Shown: positions 44,961 to 56,356, numbered from the stretch's first letter. The stretch: DNA of 64,000 bases from Tenacibaculum agarivorans (GCF_001936575.1 NZ_MSMP01000026.1:1-64000), one strand, 5' to 3'. Notes: generated from the sequence alone by a model not told the origin. Numbers and translations: made by a program.

Positions 44961-46637
44961 ATGGAGTTAAATAAGTTTAGTAAAAGAGTCACTCAAGATG
45001 ATACTCAGCCAGCCGCTCAAGCAATGTTACATGCTATAGGTTTAACCAGAGAAGATTTACAAAAACCTTTAGTTGGAATTGCTAGTACAGGTTATGAAGG
45101 TAACCCTTGTAACATGCATTTGAATGATTTGGCAAAATTGGTGAAAAAAGGAACTGAAAATGTTGATTTAGTAGGCTTAATATTCAATACTATAGGTGTT
45201 TCTGATGGTATTTCTATGGGAACACCAGGAATGCGTTATTCATTGCCGTCTCGTGATGTAATTGCAGATTCTATGGAAACTGTAGTGCAGGCTATGTCTT
45301 ACGATGGATTAGTAACGGTAGTTGGGTGTGATAAAAACATGCCAGGAGCTTTAATGGCAATGTTGCGATTAGACAGACCTTCGGTTTTAGTATATGGGGG
45401 AACAATAGCCTCAGGTTGTCACGAAGGGAAAAAATTAGATATCGTTTCTGCATTTGAAGCCTGGGGTAGTAAAGTAGCAGGAACAATAACACAAGACGAA
45501 TACCAAAACGTAATAGAAAAAGCAATCCCAGGTGCTGGTGCTTGTGGAGGAATGTATACGGCAAATACTATGGCTTCAGCAATTGAAGCTTTAGGTATGA
45601 GTTTACCGTATAATTCATCTAATCCAGCAATTAGTAATAACAAAGAGGAAGAATCAATTCAAGCAGGAGAAGCTTTACGTGTATTATTAGAAAAGGATAT
45701 AAAACCATCTGATATAGTAACTAAAAAGTCGTTAGAAAATGCGATTAGATTGGTTACAGTAATGGGAGGTTCTACTAATGCGGTATTACACTTTTTAGCG
45801 ATAGCTAAAGCAGCAGATGTTGAATTTACATTAAAGGATTTCCAAAGAATTTCTGATGAAACTCCATTTTTAGCAGATTTAAAACCAAGTGGAAAATACT
45901 TAATGGAAGATGTACACAAAGTTGGAGGAACGCCTGCAGTTTTAAAATACTTATTAGAAAAAGGATTAATCCATGGTGATTGTTTGACCGTAACAGGAAA
46001 AACAATTGCAGAAAATTTAATAGATGTACCAAGTTTATTACAAGGACAAGATGTGGTTAAGCCGATTGACGATCCAATTAAAGAAACTGGACATTTAAGA
46101 ATGTTATATGGAAACCTTGCAAAAGATGGTTCTGTAGCAAAAATTACAGGAAAAGAAGGATTGTTTTTTTCTGGTAAAGCAAAAGTGTTTGAAGGTGAAT
46201 ATGCAGCTAATGATGGGATAAAGAATGGAGAAGTAGAAAATGGAGATGTAGTTGTTATTCGTTATGAAGGACCAAAAGGAGGACCAGGAATGCCAGAAAT
46301 GCTTAAACCAACAGCAGCTATAATGGGAGCAGGTTTAGGAAAAGATGTAGCCTTAATCACTGATGGAAGATTTTCAGGGGGTACACATGGGTTTGTAGTT
46401 GGTCATATTACTCCAGAAGCTCAAGAAGGAGGGGTAATAGCCTTGGTAAAAGATGGAGATACAATCTCAATTAATGCAGAAACTAATACAATCAACTTGG
46501 AAGTTTCTGATGAAGAACTAGAACAAAGAAGAAAAGAGTGGAAAGCACCTCCGTTAAAAGTATCAAGAGGTGTATTATATAAATATGCAAAAACAGTAGC
46601 GTCGGCATCTAATGGATGTGTAACAGACGAATTTTAA
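44961..46637 (+). CDS. ilvD: dihydroxy-acid dehydratase
   Basis: A 558-residue Fe-S dehydratase of the IlvD/Edd family. The cluster and metal-binding motifs [22 protein letters not shown] and [14 protein letters not shown] are intact, as is the C-terminal [19 protein letters not shown]. It converts dihydroxy acids to 2-oxoisovalerate and 2-oxo-3-methylvalerate. It is the first enzyme gene of ilvDBNCA, downstream of the tandem attenuators. The overlapping minus-strand frames are shadows. Confidence 0.97.
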   Translation: MELNKFSKRVTQDDTQPAAQAMLHAIGLTREDLQKPLVGIASTGYEGNPCNMHLNDLAKLVKKGTENVDLVGLIFNTIGVSDGISMGTPGMRYSLPSRDVIADSMETVVQAMSYDGLVTVVGCDKNMPGALMAMLRLDRPSVLVYGGTIASGCHEGKKLDIVSAFEAWGSKVAGTITQDEYQNVIEKAIPGAGACGGMYTANTMASAIEALGMSLPYNSSNPAISNNKEEESIQAGEALRVLLEKDIKPSDIVTKKSLENAIRLVTVMGGSTNAVLHFLAIAKAADVEFTLKDFQRISDETPFLADLKPSGKYLMEDVHKVGGTPAVLKYLLEKGLIHGDCLTVTGKTIAENLIDVPSLLQGQDVVKPIDDPIKETGHLRMLYGNLAKDGSVAKITGKEGLFFSGKAKVFEGEYAANDGIKNGEVENGDVVVIRYEGPKGGPGMPEMLKPTAAIMGAGLGKDVALITDGRFSGGTHGFVVGHITPEAQEGGVIALVKDGDTISINAETNTINLEVSDEELEQRRKEWKAPPLKVSRGVLYKYAKTVASASNGCVTDEF

Positions 46638-46648
46638 ATCACAGCAAC

Positions 46649-48382
46649 ATGGAAACTAGAGCGAAAAAAGTTAAAGAACAGAGTGTAAAAACTAGTGTGA
46701 CTATTTCTGGTGCAGAAGCAGTCATAAAATGTTTGTTGGCAGAAGGGGTCGACCTTTTATATGGATATCCTGGTGGAGCAATTATGCCGGTGTATGATGA
46801 ATTATTTAAATATCAAGATAAATTACATCACGTATTAACACGTCATGAACAAGGAGCTACACATTCAGCCCAAGGATATGCTAGAGCTACAGGTAAGGTA
46901 GGTGTAGCTATGGCTACCTCAGGACCTGGAGCAACAAATTTAATTACAGGTATTGCTGATGCTCAAATAGATTCTACACCAATGGTTTGTATAACAGGTC
47001 AGGTAGCAGAACACTTATTAGGGACAGATGCATTTCAAGAAACAGATATCATTGGTATATCAACACCAGTAACTAAATGGAATTATCAAATTACCAAAGC
47101 TTCAGAAATTCCAGAAGTATTTGCTAAAGCGTTTTACATAGCACGTTCAGGAAGACCAGGACCAGTGTTAATTGATATCACTAAAAATGCACAGTTCGAA
47201 CAATTCGAGTTTTCATATGAACCTTGCACTTCAGTAAGGAGTTATAAACCTGTTCCAACTATGGATATTGAAGCTGTTAAAAGTGCAGCAGCATTAATTA
47301 ATAGTGCTAAAAAACCATTAGTTGTATGGGGGCAAGGAGTAATTCTTGGTGAAGCTGAAGAAGAGTTTAAAGCGGTTGTAGAAAAAGCAGGCTTACCATC
47401 AGCGTGGACTATCCTTGGCGCATCTGCACTACCCACTTCGCATACTTTAAATGTAGGAATGGTAGGTATGCATGGAAACTATGGTCCGAACAGATTAACA
47501 AATGAATGCGATTTGTTGATCGCTATAGGTATGCGTTTTGATGATCGTGTAACTGGTGATTTAAATAGATATGCAAAACAAGCGAAAGTAATTCACTTTG
47601 AAATTGATCCAGCAGAAGTAGATAAAAATGTAAAAACAGATGTTGCAGTCTTAGGAAATGCTAAAGAAACTTTAGCAGCATTGTTGCCTTTTATTGAAGA
47701 AAAAGAGCATTCAGCATGGTTACAAGAATTTAGAGACCATGATGCTATAGAATTTGATAAAGTGATCAAAAACGATTTATATCCAACTAAAGAAGGATTA
47801 ACCATGGGAGAAGTGATGCGAGAAATCAATGCAGCTTCAGAAGGAAATGCAATTATAGTATCAGATGTAGGTCAACATCAAATGATAGCTTGTCGTTATG
47901 CAGATTTTAAACAAACCAAAAGTAATATTACTTCTGGAGGTTTAGGTACTATGGGATTTGCTTTACCAGCAGCTATTGGTGCTAAAATGGGAATGCCAGA
48001 GCGAGAAGTTGTGGCGGTTATAGGAGATGGAGGATATCAAATGACTATCCAAGAATTAGGAACTATTCTACAAACTAAAACAGCAGTTAAAATAGTCGTA
48101 TTAAATAATGATTATTTAGGAATGGTACGTCAATGGCAACAGTTATTTTTTGATAAGCGTTATGCTTCTACTACAATGGTAAATCCAGATTTTGTAACTA
48201 TTGCTAAAGGATATAGTGTTGAAGCTAAAAGAGTAACAAAACGAGAGGATTTAGCTGACGCAGTTAAAGAAATGATGGAATCTAAAGATGCTTACTTCTT
48301 AGAAGTGTGTGTTGAAAAAGAAGACAATGTATTTCCAATGATACCAACAGGATCATCAGTTTCAGATATCAGACTAAGTTAA
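46649..48382 (+). CDS. ilvB: acetolactate synthase large (catalytic) subunit
   Basis: The ATG at 46649 gives 577 residues; the ORF opens earlier, at 46616, but that start overlaps ilvD and does not resemble family members. The ThDP catalytic Glu lies in LTRHEQGATHSAQGYARATGK. FAD- and pyruvate-binding blocks ATSGPGATNLITGIADAQ and TDAFQETDI follow, and the ThDP motif GDGGYQMTIQELGTI with LNND is in the C-terminal domain. It makes acetolactate and acetohydroxybutyrate. The spacing to ilvD is 11 nt and to ilvN 5 nt. Confidence 0.96.
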   Translation: METRAKKVKEQSVKTSVTISGAEAVIKCLLAEGVDLLYGYPGGAIMPVYDELFKYQDKLHHVLTRHEQGATHSAQGYARATGKVGVAMATSGPGATNLITGIADAQIDSTPMVCITGQVAEHLLGTDAFQETDIIGISTPVTKWNYQITKASEIPEVFAKAFYIARSGRPGPVLIDITKNAQFEQFEFSYEPCTSVRSYKPVPTMDIEAVKSAAALINSAKKPLVVWGQGVILGEAEEEFKAVVEKAGLPSAWTILGASALPTSHTLNVGMVGMHGNYGPNRLTNECDLLIAIGMRFDDRVTGDLNRYAKQAKVIHFEIDPAEVDKNVKTDVAVLGNAKETLAALLPFIEEKEHSAWLQEFRDHDAIEFDKVIKNDLYPTKEGLTMGEVMREINAASEGNAIIVSDVGQHQMIACRYADFKQTKSNITSGGLGTMGFALPAAIGAKMGMPEREVVAVIGDGGYQMTIQELGTILQTKTAVKIVVLNNDYLGMVRQWQQLFFDKRYASTTMVNPDFVTIAKGYSVEAKRVTKREDLADAVKEMMESKDAYFLEVCVEKEDNVFPMIPTGSSVSDIRLS

Positions 48383-48387
48383 GAATT

Positions 48388-48915
48388 ATGAGCAAAAAAC
48401 AAACATATACAATATCTATATATACAGAAAATAATATTGGAGTATTAAACAGAATATCTGCAATATTTCAAAGAAGACATATTAACATAGAAAGTGTGAA
48501 TGTCTCTAAATCTGAGATAAAAAGTGTATCAAGAATTACGTTATTAGTAAGAATCACTGAAGATCAAATGAAGAAGATTTTAGGGCAATTAGAAAAACAG
48601 ATAGAAGTAATCAAAGCTTTTTATCATGTTGATGAGGATACGATCTATCAAGAGTCGTGTCTATTTAAATTGAGTTCCGATTTACTAACGGAAAATGATG
48701 AAATTCAAAGAATCATTAACAGTAGTAAATCAAGAGTAATTAATATTAACAAAGACTTTTTCGTACTCGAAAAGTCAGGTACAAAAGAAGAGGTAGAAGA
48801 GTTGTATCATTTGTTAGATAAACATGGAATTATGCAGTTTGTCAGATCAGGCCGAATTGCAGTAACCAAAGAAGAAATGCCTGTATCAGAATTATTAGAA
48901 TCAATTAAAGAATAA
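48388..48915 (+). CDS. ilvN: acetolactate synthase small (regulatory) subunit
   Basis: A 175-residue ACT-domain protein: the N-terminal ACT fold starts [34 protein letters not shown] and binds the feedback inhibitor (usually valine). A C-terminal ALS-type domain ends in the typical [12 protein letters not shown]. It activates and regulates IlvB. It is packed 5 nt after ilvB and 13 nt before ilvC. Confidence 0.96.
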   Translation: MSKKQTYTISIYTENNIGVLNRISAIFQRRHINIESVNVSKSEIKSVSRITLLVRITEDQMKKILGQLEKQIEVIKAFYHVDEDTIYQESCLFKLSSDLLTENDEIQRIINSSKSRVININKDFFVLEKSGTKEEVEELYHLLDKHGIMQFVRSGRIAVTKEEMPVSELLESIKE

Positions 48916-48928
48916 AAACATACAAATC

Positions 48929-50431
48929 ATGAAAAATTATTTTAATCAATTATCTCTTAGAGAACAATTAGAGCAGTTAGGAAAATGTAGATTTATGGAA
49001 TCTAATGAGTTTACTGACGGAATTAAAGCTTTAGAAGGTAAAAAAGTAGTGATTGTAGGTTGTGGTGCCCAAGGGTTAAATCAAGGGTTAAATATGAGAG
49101 ATTCAGGTTTGGATGTTTCCTATGCGCTAAGAGAAAATTCTATAAAAGAACAACGTCAGTCATATAAAAATGCAACTGAAAATAACTTTGTAGTAGGAAC
49201 TTATGAAGAGTTAATTCCTACTGCAGATTTAGTATGTAATTTAACTCCAGATAAGCAACATAGTAATGTAGTTCAAGCTGTTATGCCTTTAATGAAGCAA
49301 GGAGCTACTTTATCATATTCTCATGGATTCAATATCGTAGAAGAAGGAACTCAAGTTAGAGAAGATTTAACTGTGATTATGGTTGCGCCTAAGTGCCCAG
49401 GAAGTGAAGTTAGAGAAGAATACAAAAGAGGGTTTGGAGTACCTACATTAATAGCGGTACATCCAGCTAATGATCCAGAAAGTAAAGGTTTAGCACAAGC
49501 AAAGGCCTATGCATTTGCAACAGGAGGACATAAAGCAGGAGTGCTAGAATCATCTTTTGTAGCAGAAGTGAAGTCTGATTTAATGGGTGAGCAAACTATT
49601 TTATGTGGAGTATTACAAACCGCTTCAATTTTATGTTTTGATAAAATGATCGAAGAAGGTGTGAATCCAGAATATGCTAGTAAACTAATTCAATATGGAT
49701 GGGAAACAATTACAGAAGCATTAAAACATGGAGGTATTACCAATATGATGGATCGCTTGTCAAATCCAGCCAAAATTAAAGCATATCAATTGTCAGAAGA
49801 ATTAAAGGAAATCTTAAGACCTTTATTTGATAAGCATATGGATGATATTATGTCGGGTCATTTTTCTTCTACAATGATGGCAGATTGGGCAAAAGACGAT
49901 GTGAACTTATTAACTTGGAGAGGAGCTACTGCAGAAACTGGTTTTGAAAAAACAAGTCCTACATCTCAAGAAATCACTGAACAAGAATATTTTGACAAAG
50001 GAACTTTACTAGTAGCTTTTGTAAAATCAGGAGTAGAATTAGCGTTTGAAACAATGGTGTCTTCTGGAATTATTGAAGAATCAGCGTATTATGAATCATT
50101 ACATGAGCTTCCATTAATAGCAAATACTGTTGCTCGTAAGAAATTATACGAAATGAATAGAGTAATCTCTGATACAGCAGAGTATGGATGTTACTTATTT
50201 GATCATGCAGCAAAGCCTTTATTACAAGACTTTATGAAAACAGTAACTACAGATTTAGTGGGAGAATTCTACACCAATTCAAATGCAGTAGATAATGCAG
50301 CTTTAATTAAAGTGAATAAAGCAATACGAAATCACCCTATAGAAGAAGTAGGAGAGAAGTTAAGAGAAGCAATGACAGCAATGAAATCAATAAAAGAGGA
50401 AAGCGTTGTTGAAGAACTAGTGATGTCATAA
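48929..50431 (+). CDS. ilvC: ketol-acid reductoisomerase, class II (long form)
   Basis: A 500-residue reductoisomerase. The NADPH-binding loop is [29 protein letters not shown]. The long C-terminus with duplicated knotted domains ([27 protein letters not shown], then [29 protein letters not shown]) marks the class II (about 490-residue) form, like the E. coli enzyme and unlike the short class I of many bacteria. It catalyses the Mg- and NADPH-dependent isomerisation and reduction in Val, Ile and Leu synthesis. The next gene follows after 2 nt. Confidence 0.96.
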   Translation: MKNYFNQLSLREQLEQLGKCRFMESNEFTDGIKALEGKKVVIVGCGAQGLNQGLNMRDSGLDVSYALRENSIKEQRQSYKNATENNFVVGTYEELIPTADLVCNLTPDKQHSNVVQAVMPLMKQGATLSYSHGFNIVEEGTQVREDLTVIMVAPKCPGSEVREEYKRGFGVPTLIAVHPANDPESKGLAQAKAYAFATGGHKAGVLESSFVAEVKSDLMGEQTILCGVLQTASILCFDKMIEEGVNPEYASKLIQYGWETITEALKHGGITNMMDRLSNPAKIKAYQLSEELKEILRPLFDKHMDDIMSGHFSSTMMADWAKDDVNLLTWRGATAETGFEKTSPTSQEITEQEYFDKGTLLVAFVKSGVELAFETMVSSGIIEESAYYESLHELPLIANTVARKKLYEMNRVISDTAEYGCYLFDHAAKPLLQDFMKTVTTDLVGEFYTNSNAVDNAALIKVNKAIRNHPIEEVGEKLREAMTAMKSIKEESVVEELVMS

Positions 50432-50433
50432 TA

Positions 50434-51702
50434 ATGGAATCTACAATAAAAAAAATATATATACCCGAACTATCAGCAATTAGAGAAGCTGCCACTACAC
50501 TTAAAGGTGTAGCGGCAGTTACTCCTTTACAAGAAAATTTTAATCTTTCTGAAAAATTTCAGGCAAATATTTTATTTAAAAGAGAAGATTTACAACAAGT
50601 ACGTTCCTATAAGATTAGAGGAGCATACAATAAGATTAATTCTTTAACGAAAGAACAAATAGCTAGAGGAATTGTTTGTGCCAGTGCAGGAAACCATGCC
50701 CAAGGAGTAGCTTTAGCATGCCAAAAAAAGAAAATTCACGGTACAATTTTTATGCCTGCTCCTACACCAAAACAAAAAGTAGAGCAAGTCAGAATGTTTG
50801 GTAAAGAATTCATCGATATAGAATTGATTGGAGACACTTTTGATGACTCTTATAGTGCTGCTAAAAAAATTGCAAACGAAAAAGAAAAAACATTTGTACA
50901 TCCTTTTGACGATGAAAAAGTAATTGAAGGACAAGGTACTGTAGGCTTAGAAATAATAGAACAATTTGACTCGCAACTCGATTACGTTTTTGTCCCCGTA
51001 GGTGGTGGAGGATTGGCATCTGGTCTATCTTCTGTATTTAAATATCTTTCTCCAAATACTAAAATAATTGGAGTAGAACCAGAAGGAGCACCTTCTATGA
51101 AATCTGCAATAGAAAACAATAAAGTAGTTAAATTACATTCAATAGATAAGTTTGTAGATGGCGCTGCTGTACAAAAAGTAGGAGATATAACTCATAAAAT
51201 TTGTATAGAAAACTTGGATGCTATGATTACTGTACCTGAAGGTAAAGTATGTCAAACTATTCTAGAAATGTACAATAAAGAAGCAATAGTAGTTGAACCT
51301 GCAGGTGCTTTAACAGTTAGTGCTTTAGATTTTTATGAAGAAGAAATCAAAGGTAAAAATGTAGCTTGTGTAATTAGTGGAAGTAATAATGATATTACTC
51401 GTACTGCTGAAATAAAAGAAAGAGCACTTTTATATAATGGACTTAAACATTATTTTATCATTCGTTTTCCTCAAAGGGCAGGAGCTTTAAAAGAATTTGT
51501 AATGCATGTTTTAGGAGAACATGACGATATTACCTTTTTTGAGTATTCTAAAAAAACAACTAGAGAAAATGGACCTGCAGTAGTAGGAATAGAATTAGTT
51601 AAGAGTGAAGATTTAGAACCTCTCATCGAGCGTATGAAAACGTTAAACTTCTATGGAGAATACTTAAATAATAAACCTAACTTATTTGAATTTTTGGTAT
51701 AG
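50434..51702 (+). CDS. ilvA: threonine dehydratase (threonine ammonia-lyase)
   Basis: A 422-residue PLP enzyme. The Schiff-base lysine is in VRSYKIRGAYNK, the glycine-rich PLP phosphate loop is VGGGGLASGLSS, and SGSNND is near the end of the catalytic domain. The C-terminal region (about 330-422, FIIRFPQRAGALKEFVMHVLG) is a single ACT-like regulatory domain, fewer than the two of E. coli IlvA. It forms 2-oxobutyrate for isoleucine. It closes the operon, which then has all enzymes for the common Ile/Val steps except a transaminase. Confidence 0.94.
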   Translation: MESTIKKIYIPELSAIREAATTLKGVAAVTPLQENFNLSEKFQANILFKREDLQQVRSYKIRGAYNKINSLTKEQIARGIVCASAGNHAQGVALACQKKKIHGTIFMPAPTPKQKVEQVRMFGKEFIDIELIGDTFDDSYSAAKKIANEKEKTFVHPFDDEKVIEGQGTVGLEIIEQFDSQLDYVFVPVGGGGLASGLSSVFKYLSPNTKIIGVEPEGAPSMKSAIENNKVVKLHSIDKFVDGAAVQKVGDITHKICIENLDAMITVPEGKVCQTILEMYNKEAIVVEPAGALTVSALDFYEEEIKGKNVACVISGSNNDITRTAEIKERALLYNGLKHYFIIRFPQRAGALKEFVMHVLGEHDDITFFEYSKKTTRENGPAVVGIELVKSEDLEPLIERMKTLNFYGEYLNNKPNLFEFLV

Positions 51703-51708
51703 TTAATT

Positions 51709-51798
51709 AACAGGTGTAAACTTCTTATCCGCACTATTTTCTTCTATCTCTAATTTCCCTTGGAAACTAAAGGGAAACACCTGTTTTTTTAATTTTTT
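51709..51798 (+). terminator. nested hairpin terminator of the ilv operon
   Basis: The outer stem AACAGGTGT/ACACCTGTT encloses an inner stem TTTCCCTT/AAGGGAAA, and a T-rich tract follows. The 76-nt span is longer than a simple terminator. Confidence 0.75.
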
Positions 51799-51951
51799 TT
51801 CAATTTTTATTTTTACAATACATTGTTTTTTAGTATATTGGTAAAGTTTGTTGCTTATTTTTAGAGTAATAATAAAAAATTAACGTTCTTAACATTTATC
51901 ACAAATAGTAAAGAAAAATTAGTTTCATTTAAACATTAACCCCCCGTAATT

Positions 51952-53043
51952 ATGAATAAAAAGCTAAGGTTTTCGACACTTCTGTTGCTATTCTATATAG
52001 CCAATGTCATTCCCCAGTCTTCAAAGACATGTTCAAACTCTGTAGACGATCCAGTTTTAGATCTAAACAGTATAACAAAGTGTTCTATCGATAGAAAATC
52101 AAACGATAGTAAAGCACAAAAAATTACCGTTCAAGTTACTTCAAGAAGAAGAGTAATTAGAAAAAGAGATAAAGCCACAGGTATATCATCTAGCGGTTAT
52201 TCTCATAAACTAGCATCTATCAAAAAAAAGGTAGATATTGTAAACTCAATAGTAGATGTTAAAAAAGAAGAAACACCAGATATTTTACCTTTTGATTATG
52301 TAGATCAAATTCCTCTCTTTAAGAGTTGCGAGTCGGTTCCTGTATATGAACAAGATCGTTGTTTTAAAGTTAAATTACGAAATCATATTAGACAAAATTT
52401 AAAATACCCTGCTAGTGCTTATGATAGAGGTATTCAAGGTAGAGTTTATGCTCATTTTTCTATAGCCAAAGATGGAGAAATAAAAGATTTAAAAATTGTA
52501 TCGCCCTACAAAGGAGATTTATTAGGTAAAGAAGCCAAAAGAATTATTAATAAGCTTCCAAAGTTTAAACCAGGCGAGCATAACGGTAGTGCTGTTACTG
52601 TAAAATATGGTTTACCAATTACATTTAAAATACCAGGTAAAAAACCCACTAACGTTAGAAAATCTAACAAACTAACAGTTAAAGAATCAATTCATAGCTT
52701 TTCTTCTTTAGATGAAATACCTCAATTTGATTCATGCAAAAAATCTAATGATAATTCACTTACCTGTTTTAATAATAGTTTAATACAGCATATACAAAAT
52801 TATTTTGCCTATCCTGAAGAAGCAAAAATGAAAAATATTCAAGGGAATGTTGTTGTAAACTTCGTAATTAATAAAAAAGGAGAAGTAGTAGATATTACGG
52901 CTAAAGGACCTAGCAACACTACAATTCTTGAAACTGCAGCAATAAGATTTATAGAAAAGTTACCCAAACTTAGAGCAGGGAAAATAGAAGGTAAAAGTGT
53001 AAATACTTCATACTCTTTTCCTATCAATTTTACACTAAATTAA
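51952..53043 (+). CDS. secreted protein with two TonB C-terminal domains
   Basis: A 363-residue protein with a signal-like N-terminus (1-22) and a basic linker (about 55-100). Two tandem TonB_C-type domains follow, at about 130-230 and 255-363. Each has the pattern KYPASAYDRGIQGRVYAHFSIAKDG or AYPEEAKMKNIQGNVVVNFVINKKG, ending in conserved PITF/PINF strands. No proline-rich periplasm-spanning region is visible. Whether it energises a TonB receptor or is another envelope protein is uncertain. It precedes the SusC gene by 118 nt and may serve the polysaccharide locus. Confidence 0.8.
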   Translation: MNKKLRFSTLLLLFYIANVIPQSSKTCSNSVDDPVLDLNSITKCSIDRKSNDSKAQKITVQVTSRRRVIRKRDKATGISSSGYSHKLASIKKKVDIVNSIVDVKKEETPDILPFDYVDQIPLFKSCESVPVYEQDRCFKVKLRNHIRQNLKYPASAYDRGIQGRVYAHFSIAKDGEIKDLKIVSPYKGDLLGKEAKRIINKLPKFKPGEHNGSAVTVKYGLPITFKIPGKKPTNVRKSNKLTVKESIHSFSSLDEIPQFDSCKKSNDNSLTCFNNSLIQHIQNYFAYPEEAKMKNIQGNVVVNFVINKKGEVVDITAKGPSNTTILETAAIRFIEKLPKLRAGKIEGKSVNTSYSFPINFTLN

Positions 53044-53072
53044 AAATTAAACATAACACATTCTATTCTTAG

Positions 53073-53139
53073 GTGGCATCTAAATTAAGATGTCACTTAG
53101 GAGAATGCATCCTTCCCCTAAAATTTGAGGTCAAATTTT
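53073..53139 (+). terminator. two hairpins before susC
   Basis: TGGCATCT/AGATGTCA, and then AAATTTGA/TCAAATTT (53121-53138) followed by T. The second is AT-rich; together they could terminate the TonB-like gene. Confidence 0.5.
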
Positions 53140-53161
53140 TAAATCAATTATACCGTCCTAT

Positions 53162-56100
53162 ATGAAAAAACTATTTACATTATTTAATTTGTTATGTCTT
53201 TCATTTATCTCACTTTCCCAAGAAATAGAAGTCAAAGGTAAGGTGTTAGATGGAGTGACAAGGGAGCCAATTCCTGGTACATTCATATTATTAAGAGAAT
53301 CTTCAGTAATTGCTGAAACTGAATTTGATGGAAGTTACACCATTCAAGCAGCAATCGGTAAAGTCTTGGAATTTAGTTATCCAGGATATACCAAAAAAAC
53401 AGTTGTAGTCACAAGTTCGATAATTGATATTGAGCTAGAATTAGATACAGAAGAAAGTTTTTTAAATGAAGTTATTATTATTGGTTATGGGGCCAAACGA
53501 AAAGAGTTAGTTTCTGGAGCTTACAGTACCATAAAACCAGAAGAAATTGAACGGAATAATCCCCAGCGTATAGAACAAGCGCTACAAGGAAGGACAGCAG
53601 GAGTCCAGATTACTTCAAACTCAGGATCTCCAGGTTCAGAATATAATATTAGAATTAGGGGAATTACTACAAATGAAGATAACTCACCTTTGGTACTTGT
53701 AGATGGAGTACAGATAGGACCAGATTTAAGTATTATTGATCCTAATGATATAGAAAAAATAGATGTAATTAAAGATGCAAGTACAGCTATTTATGGGGTG
53801 CGAGGAGCAAATGGAGTAATTTTAATTACTACTAAATCAGGACAAAGTAATACAGAAACAAAGTTTACATATAACACATCTGTATCACTTCAAGAAACGA
53901 CAAAAAAACTCGACTTATTAAAAGGAGTTGAATATGCAGCTTTGGTTAATGAAACGGTAGCTGCAGATGGTGGAGTTGCACCATTTCAGTTACAAAATAT
54001 TACTACAGAAACTGATTGGCAAGATGCACTGTTTGAAATTGCTCCCATGATAACACATCATATCGGAGCTACTGGAGGAGGAGAAACGTATAATTTCAAT
54101 GTAAGTGGAAGTTTACTAGATCAAAAAGGAATTATTGCACCAGGAAGATCAAACTATGCAAGATGGACACTAAGAAGTAATTTAGGTTTAAACCTTACTG
54201 AAAAATTAAAGCTAAACACACTTGTTTTATATACCAATAATGTGAGAAGAACAATTCCAGAAGGAAGCAGAGGTTCTGTATTGTATTACGCAAACAATGC
54301 TTCACCTTTAACTCCAATTTTTGATGGAACGGATGGTAGTGGACCCTCAAGAGGTTTTTCATATATAGGAATAGAGCAAGGAAATGAAATTGTTAACCCT
54401 TTTGCGGTTATAGATAATACTTTTAACGAAACAAGAGTAAATCGATTTACAGGAAAAATTGAGTTAGTTTATGATTTTTTGAAAAATTTTGAATTCACTA
54501 CTAGAAATAGTTTCAATTATTCAAACGTATATTCTAGGGCATACTTCCCTTTACAATATTATGGAGAAAATAAAGTAGTAAATACAGTTCGGTTAGATCA
54601 AATTACGGGTCAATTTGATTTGGACAGGAATAACGATGGTGATCGAGATGTATTTAGCCGAGTTAATGAAAATACTCAAACCTTCGGTTCCTTTATTTCA
54701 GAGAATTTTATTAACTACAACTTTACTTTAGGAGAGGCTCATAATTTTCAAACTACATTAGGTCTCTCTGTTACAACAGAACAGAGTAACGGAATATTTG
54801 GAGGAGGTTTTTTAACAGCAAATGATACGTGGAAAAATGCGTACTTGTTCAATACACAATCATTTATTATAGATGATGATGATATAGGAACAAATGATAT
54901 TCAAGAAACAATAAATACCAATTCTTTCTCTATTGAAGATCGTTACTTTTCTATTTTTGGAAGGCTACAGTATGATTTTAATGAAAAGTACTTATTCTCG
55001 GCTATTTTACGTCGAGATGCTTCAACACGTTTTGGTCCCAATAATAGAGTAGCATATTTCCCTTCTTTTTCTGCAGGTTGGGTAGTACATAATGAAGATT
55101 TTATGGGAGAAATAGGTGTAACTAATCTTAAACTTCGTGGTAGCTGGGGAGTAGTAGGAAATGATAAAATAGGATCATATAGATGGCTTGGATTTTTACA
55201 AGGATTGAATGGAGACGCAACGTATCCTTTCAATGATATTTTGTCTTTTGGAAATGCTGTAGGAATACTTTCTAACCCAGATTTACAGTGGGAAACTACA
55301 ATTCAAACTAATATAGGTTTCGATTTAGGTTTTTATGATAACAATTTAAATATAAGCTTTGATTATTATAAAAAGCGTACAGAAGATTTATTGGTAGTTC
55401 CTGAAATTTCAGCACTTTTAGGAGGTTCAGCACCAGGTAGTGGAGCACCATTTGTAAATGCTGGAATTGTAGAGAATCAAGGTATAGAAGTTGGTATAAA
55501 TTATACTCATTACTTTTCAGATGATGTTTCTCTAGCGTTAAACTATAACCTAACTACAATAAATAATGAGGTGATCGATGTAAATAATGCTGCAGGTTTT
55601 ATTCCTGGAGGTCTATTTGGATTGAATCAACAACCTTCAAGAATGCAAAACGGATTACCAATAGGAGTTTTTTATGGATTACAAACAGATGGCGTTTTTC
55701 AAACACAAGCTGAAATAGATGCCTTAGCAGTGGATAGAGATGGAGATGGAGTTTTGGATGAATATCAACCTGGAGCAGCACCTGGAGATTTAAAATATGT
55801 AGATGTTGATGGTAATGGGTACATAGAGTTCGGTAGTGAAAATGATTTAACCGTGCTTGGAAATCCCATTCCAGATTTTACAATGGGTGGAGGTTTTGAC
55901 TTCAAATTTCATAAGTTCGATTTTGGTGCTTCTTTTTATGCTTCTTTAGGAAACGAAATTGTTCGAAGTTATGAGCGTTTCTTAACCTACAGTAATAAAC
56001 TTTCATTGTATAATGGGAGGTGGACAGGACCAGGAACTTCTAATGAAGTACCAAGAGCTTCAACTAATGCAGCAAATAACCAGTTGTTTTCTTCTTTTTA

Positions 56101-56344
56101 TGTTGAAGATGGTTCGTTTTTAAGAATTCAAAATGTACAATTAGGATACACATTAAATTCAGAGCAAGTTAAAGGAATTGACTTTTTACGATTTTACTTA
56201 TCAGTCAATAACCTTTACACTTTTACAAAATACAGAGGATACGATCCAGATATCTCCAATGCTAGTGCTATTGGAGCTGGGGTGGATTTAGGTCAATATC
56301 CACAGCCTAGAATGTTTATTACAGGAATTAAAGTATCATTTTAA
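53162..56344 (+). CDS. susC-like: SusC-like TonB-dependent outer-membrane receptor
   Basis: The 1060-residue receptor has a signal peptide (1-20), a carboxypeptidase-regulatory-like beta-sandwich (about 22-90, VKGKVLDGVTREPIPGTFILL), and the plug domain from about 110 (IERNNPQRIEQALQGRTAGVQ, VLVDGVQI, VIKDASTAIYGVRGANGVILITTK). A beta-barrel to the C-terminal IKVSF completes it. It imports large oligosaccharides together with the SusD protein encoded next to it. The neighbouring GH16 suggests a beta-1,3-glucan (laminarin-like) or mixed-linkage glucan. Confidence 0.97.
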   Translation: MKKLFTLFNLLCLSFISLSQEIEVKGKVLDGVTREPIPGTFILLRESSVIAETEFDGSYTIQAAIGKVLEFSYPGYTKKTVVVTSSIIDIELELDTEESFLNEVIIIGYGAKRKELVSGAYSTIKPEEIERNNPQRIEQALQGRTAGVQITSNSGSPGSEYNIRIRGITTNEDNSPLVLVDGVQIGPDLSIIDPNDIEKIDVIKDASTAIYGVRGANGVILITTKSGQSNTETKFTYNTSVSLQETTKKLDLLKGVEYAALVNETVAADGGVAPFQLQNITTETDWQDALFEIAPMITHHIGATGGGETYNFNVSGSLLDQKGIIAPGRSNYARWTLRSNLGLNLTEKLKLNTLVLYTNNVRRTIPEGSRGSVLYYANNASPLTPIFDGTDGSGPSRGFSYIGIEQGNEIVNPFAVIDNTFNETRVNRFTGKIELVYDFLKNFEFTTRNSFNYSNVYSRAYFPLQYYGENKVVNTVRLDQITGQFDLDRNNDGDRDVFSRVNENTQTFGSFISENFINYNFTLGEAHNFQTTLGLSVTTEQSNGIFGGGFLTANDTWKNAYLFNTQSFIIDDDDIGTNDIQETINTNSFSIEDRYFSIFGRLQYDFNEKYLFSAILRRDASTRFGPNNRVAYFPSFSAGWVVHNEDFMGEIGVTNLKLRGSWGVVGNDKIGSYRWLGFLQGLNGDATYPFNDILSFGNAVGILSNPDLQWETTIQTNIGFDLGFYDNNLNISFDYYKKRTEDLLVVPEISALLGGSAPGSGAPFVNAGIVENQGIEVGINYTHYFSDDVSLALNYNLTTINNEVIDVNNAAGFIPGGLFGLNQQPSRMQNGLPIGVFYGLQTDGVFQTQAEIDALAVDRDGDGVLDEYQPGAAPGDLKYVDVDGNGYIEFGSENDLTVLGNPIPDFTMGGGFDFKFHKFDFGASFYASLGNEIVRSYERFLTYSNKLSLYNGRWTGPGTSNEVPRASTNAANNQLFSSFYVEDGSFLRIQNVQLGYTLNSEQVKGIDFLRFYLSVNNLYTFTKYRGYDPDISNASAIGAGVDLGQYPQPRMFITGIKVSF

Positions 56345-56356
56345 ATCAGTTGGAAA

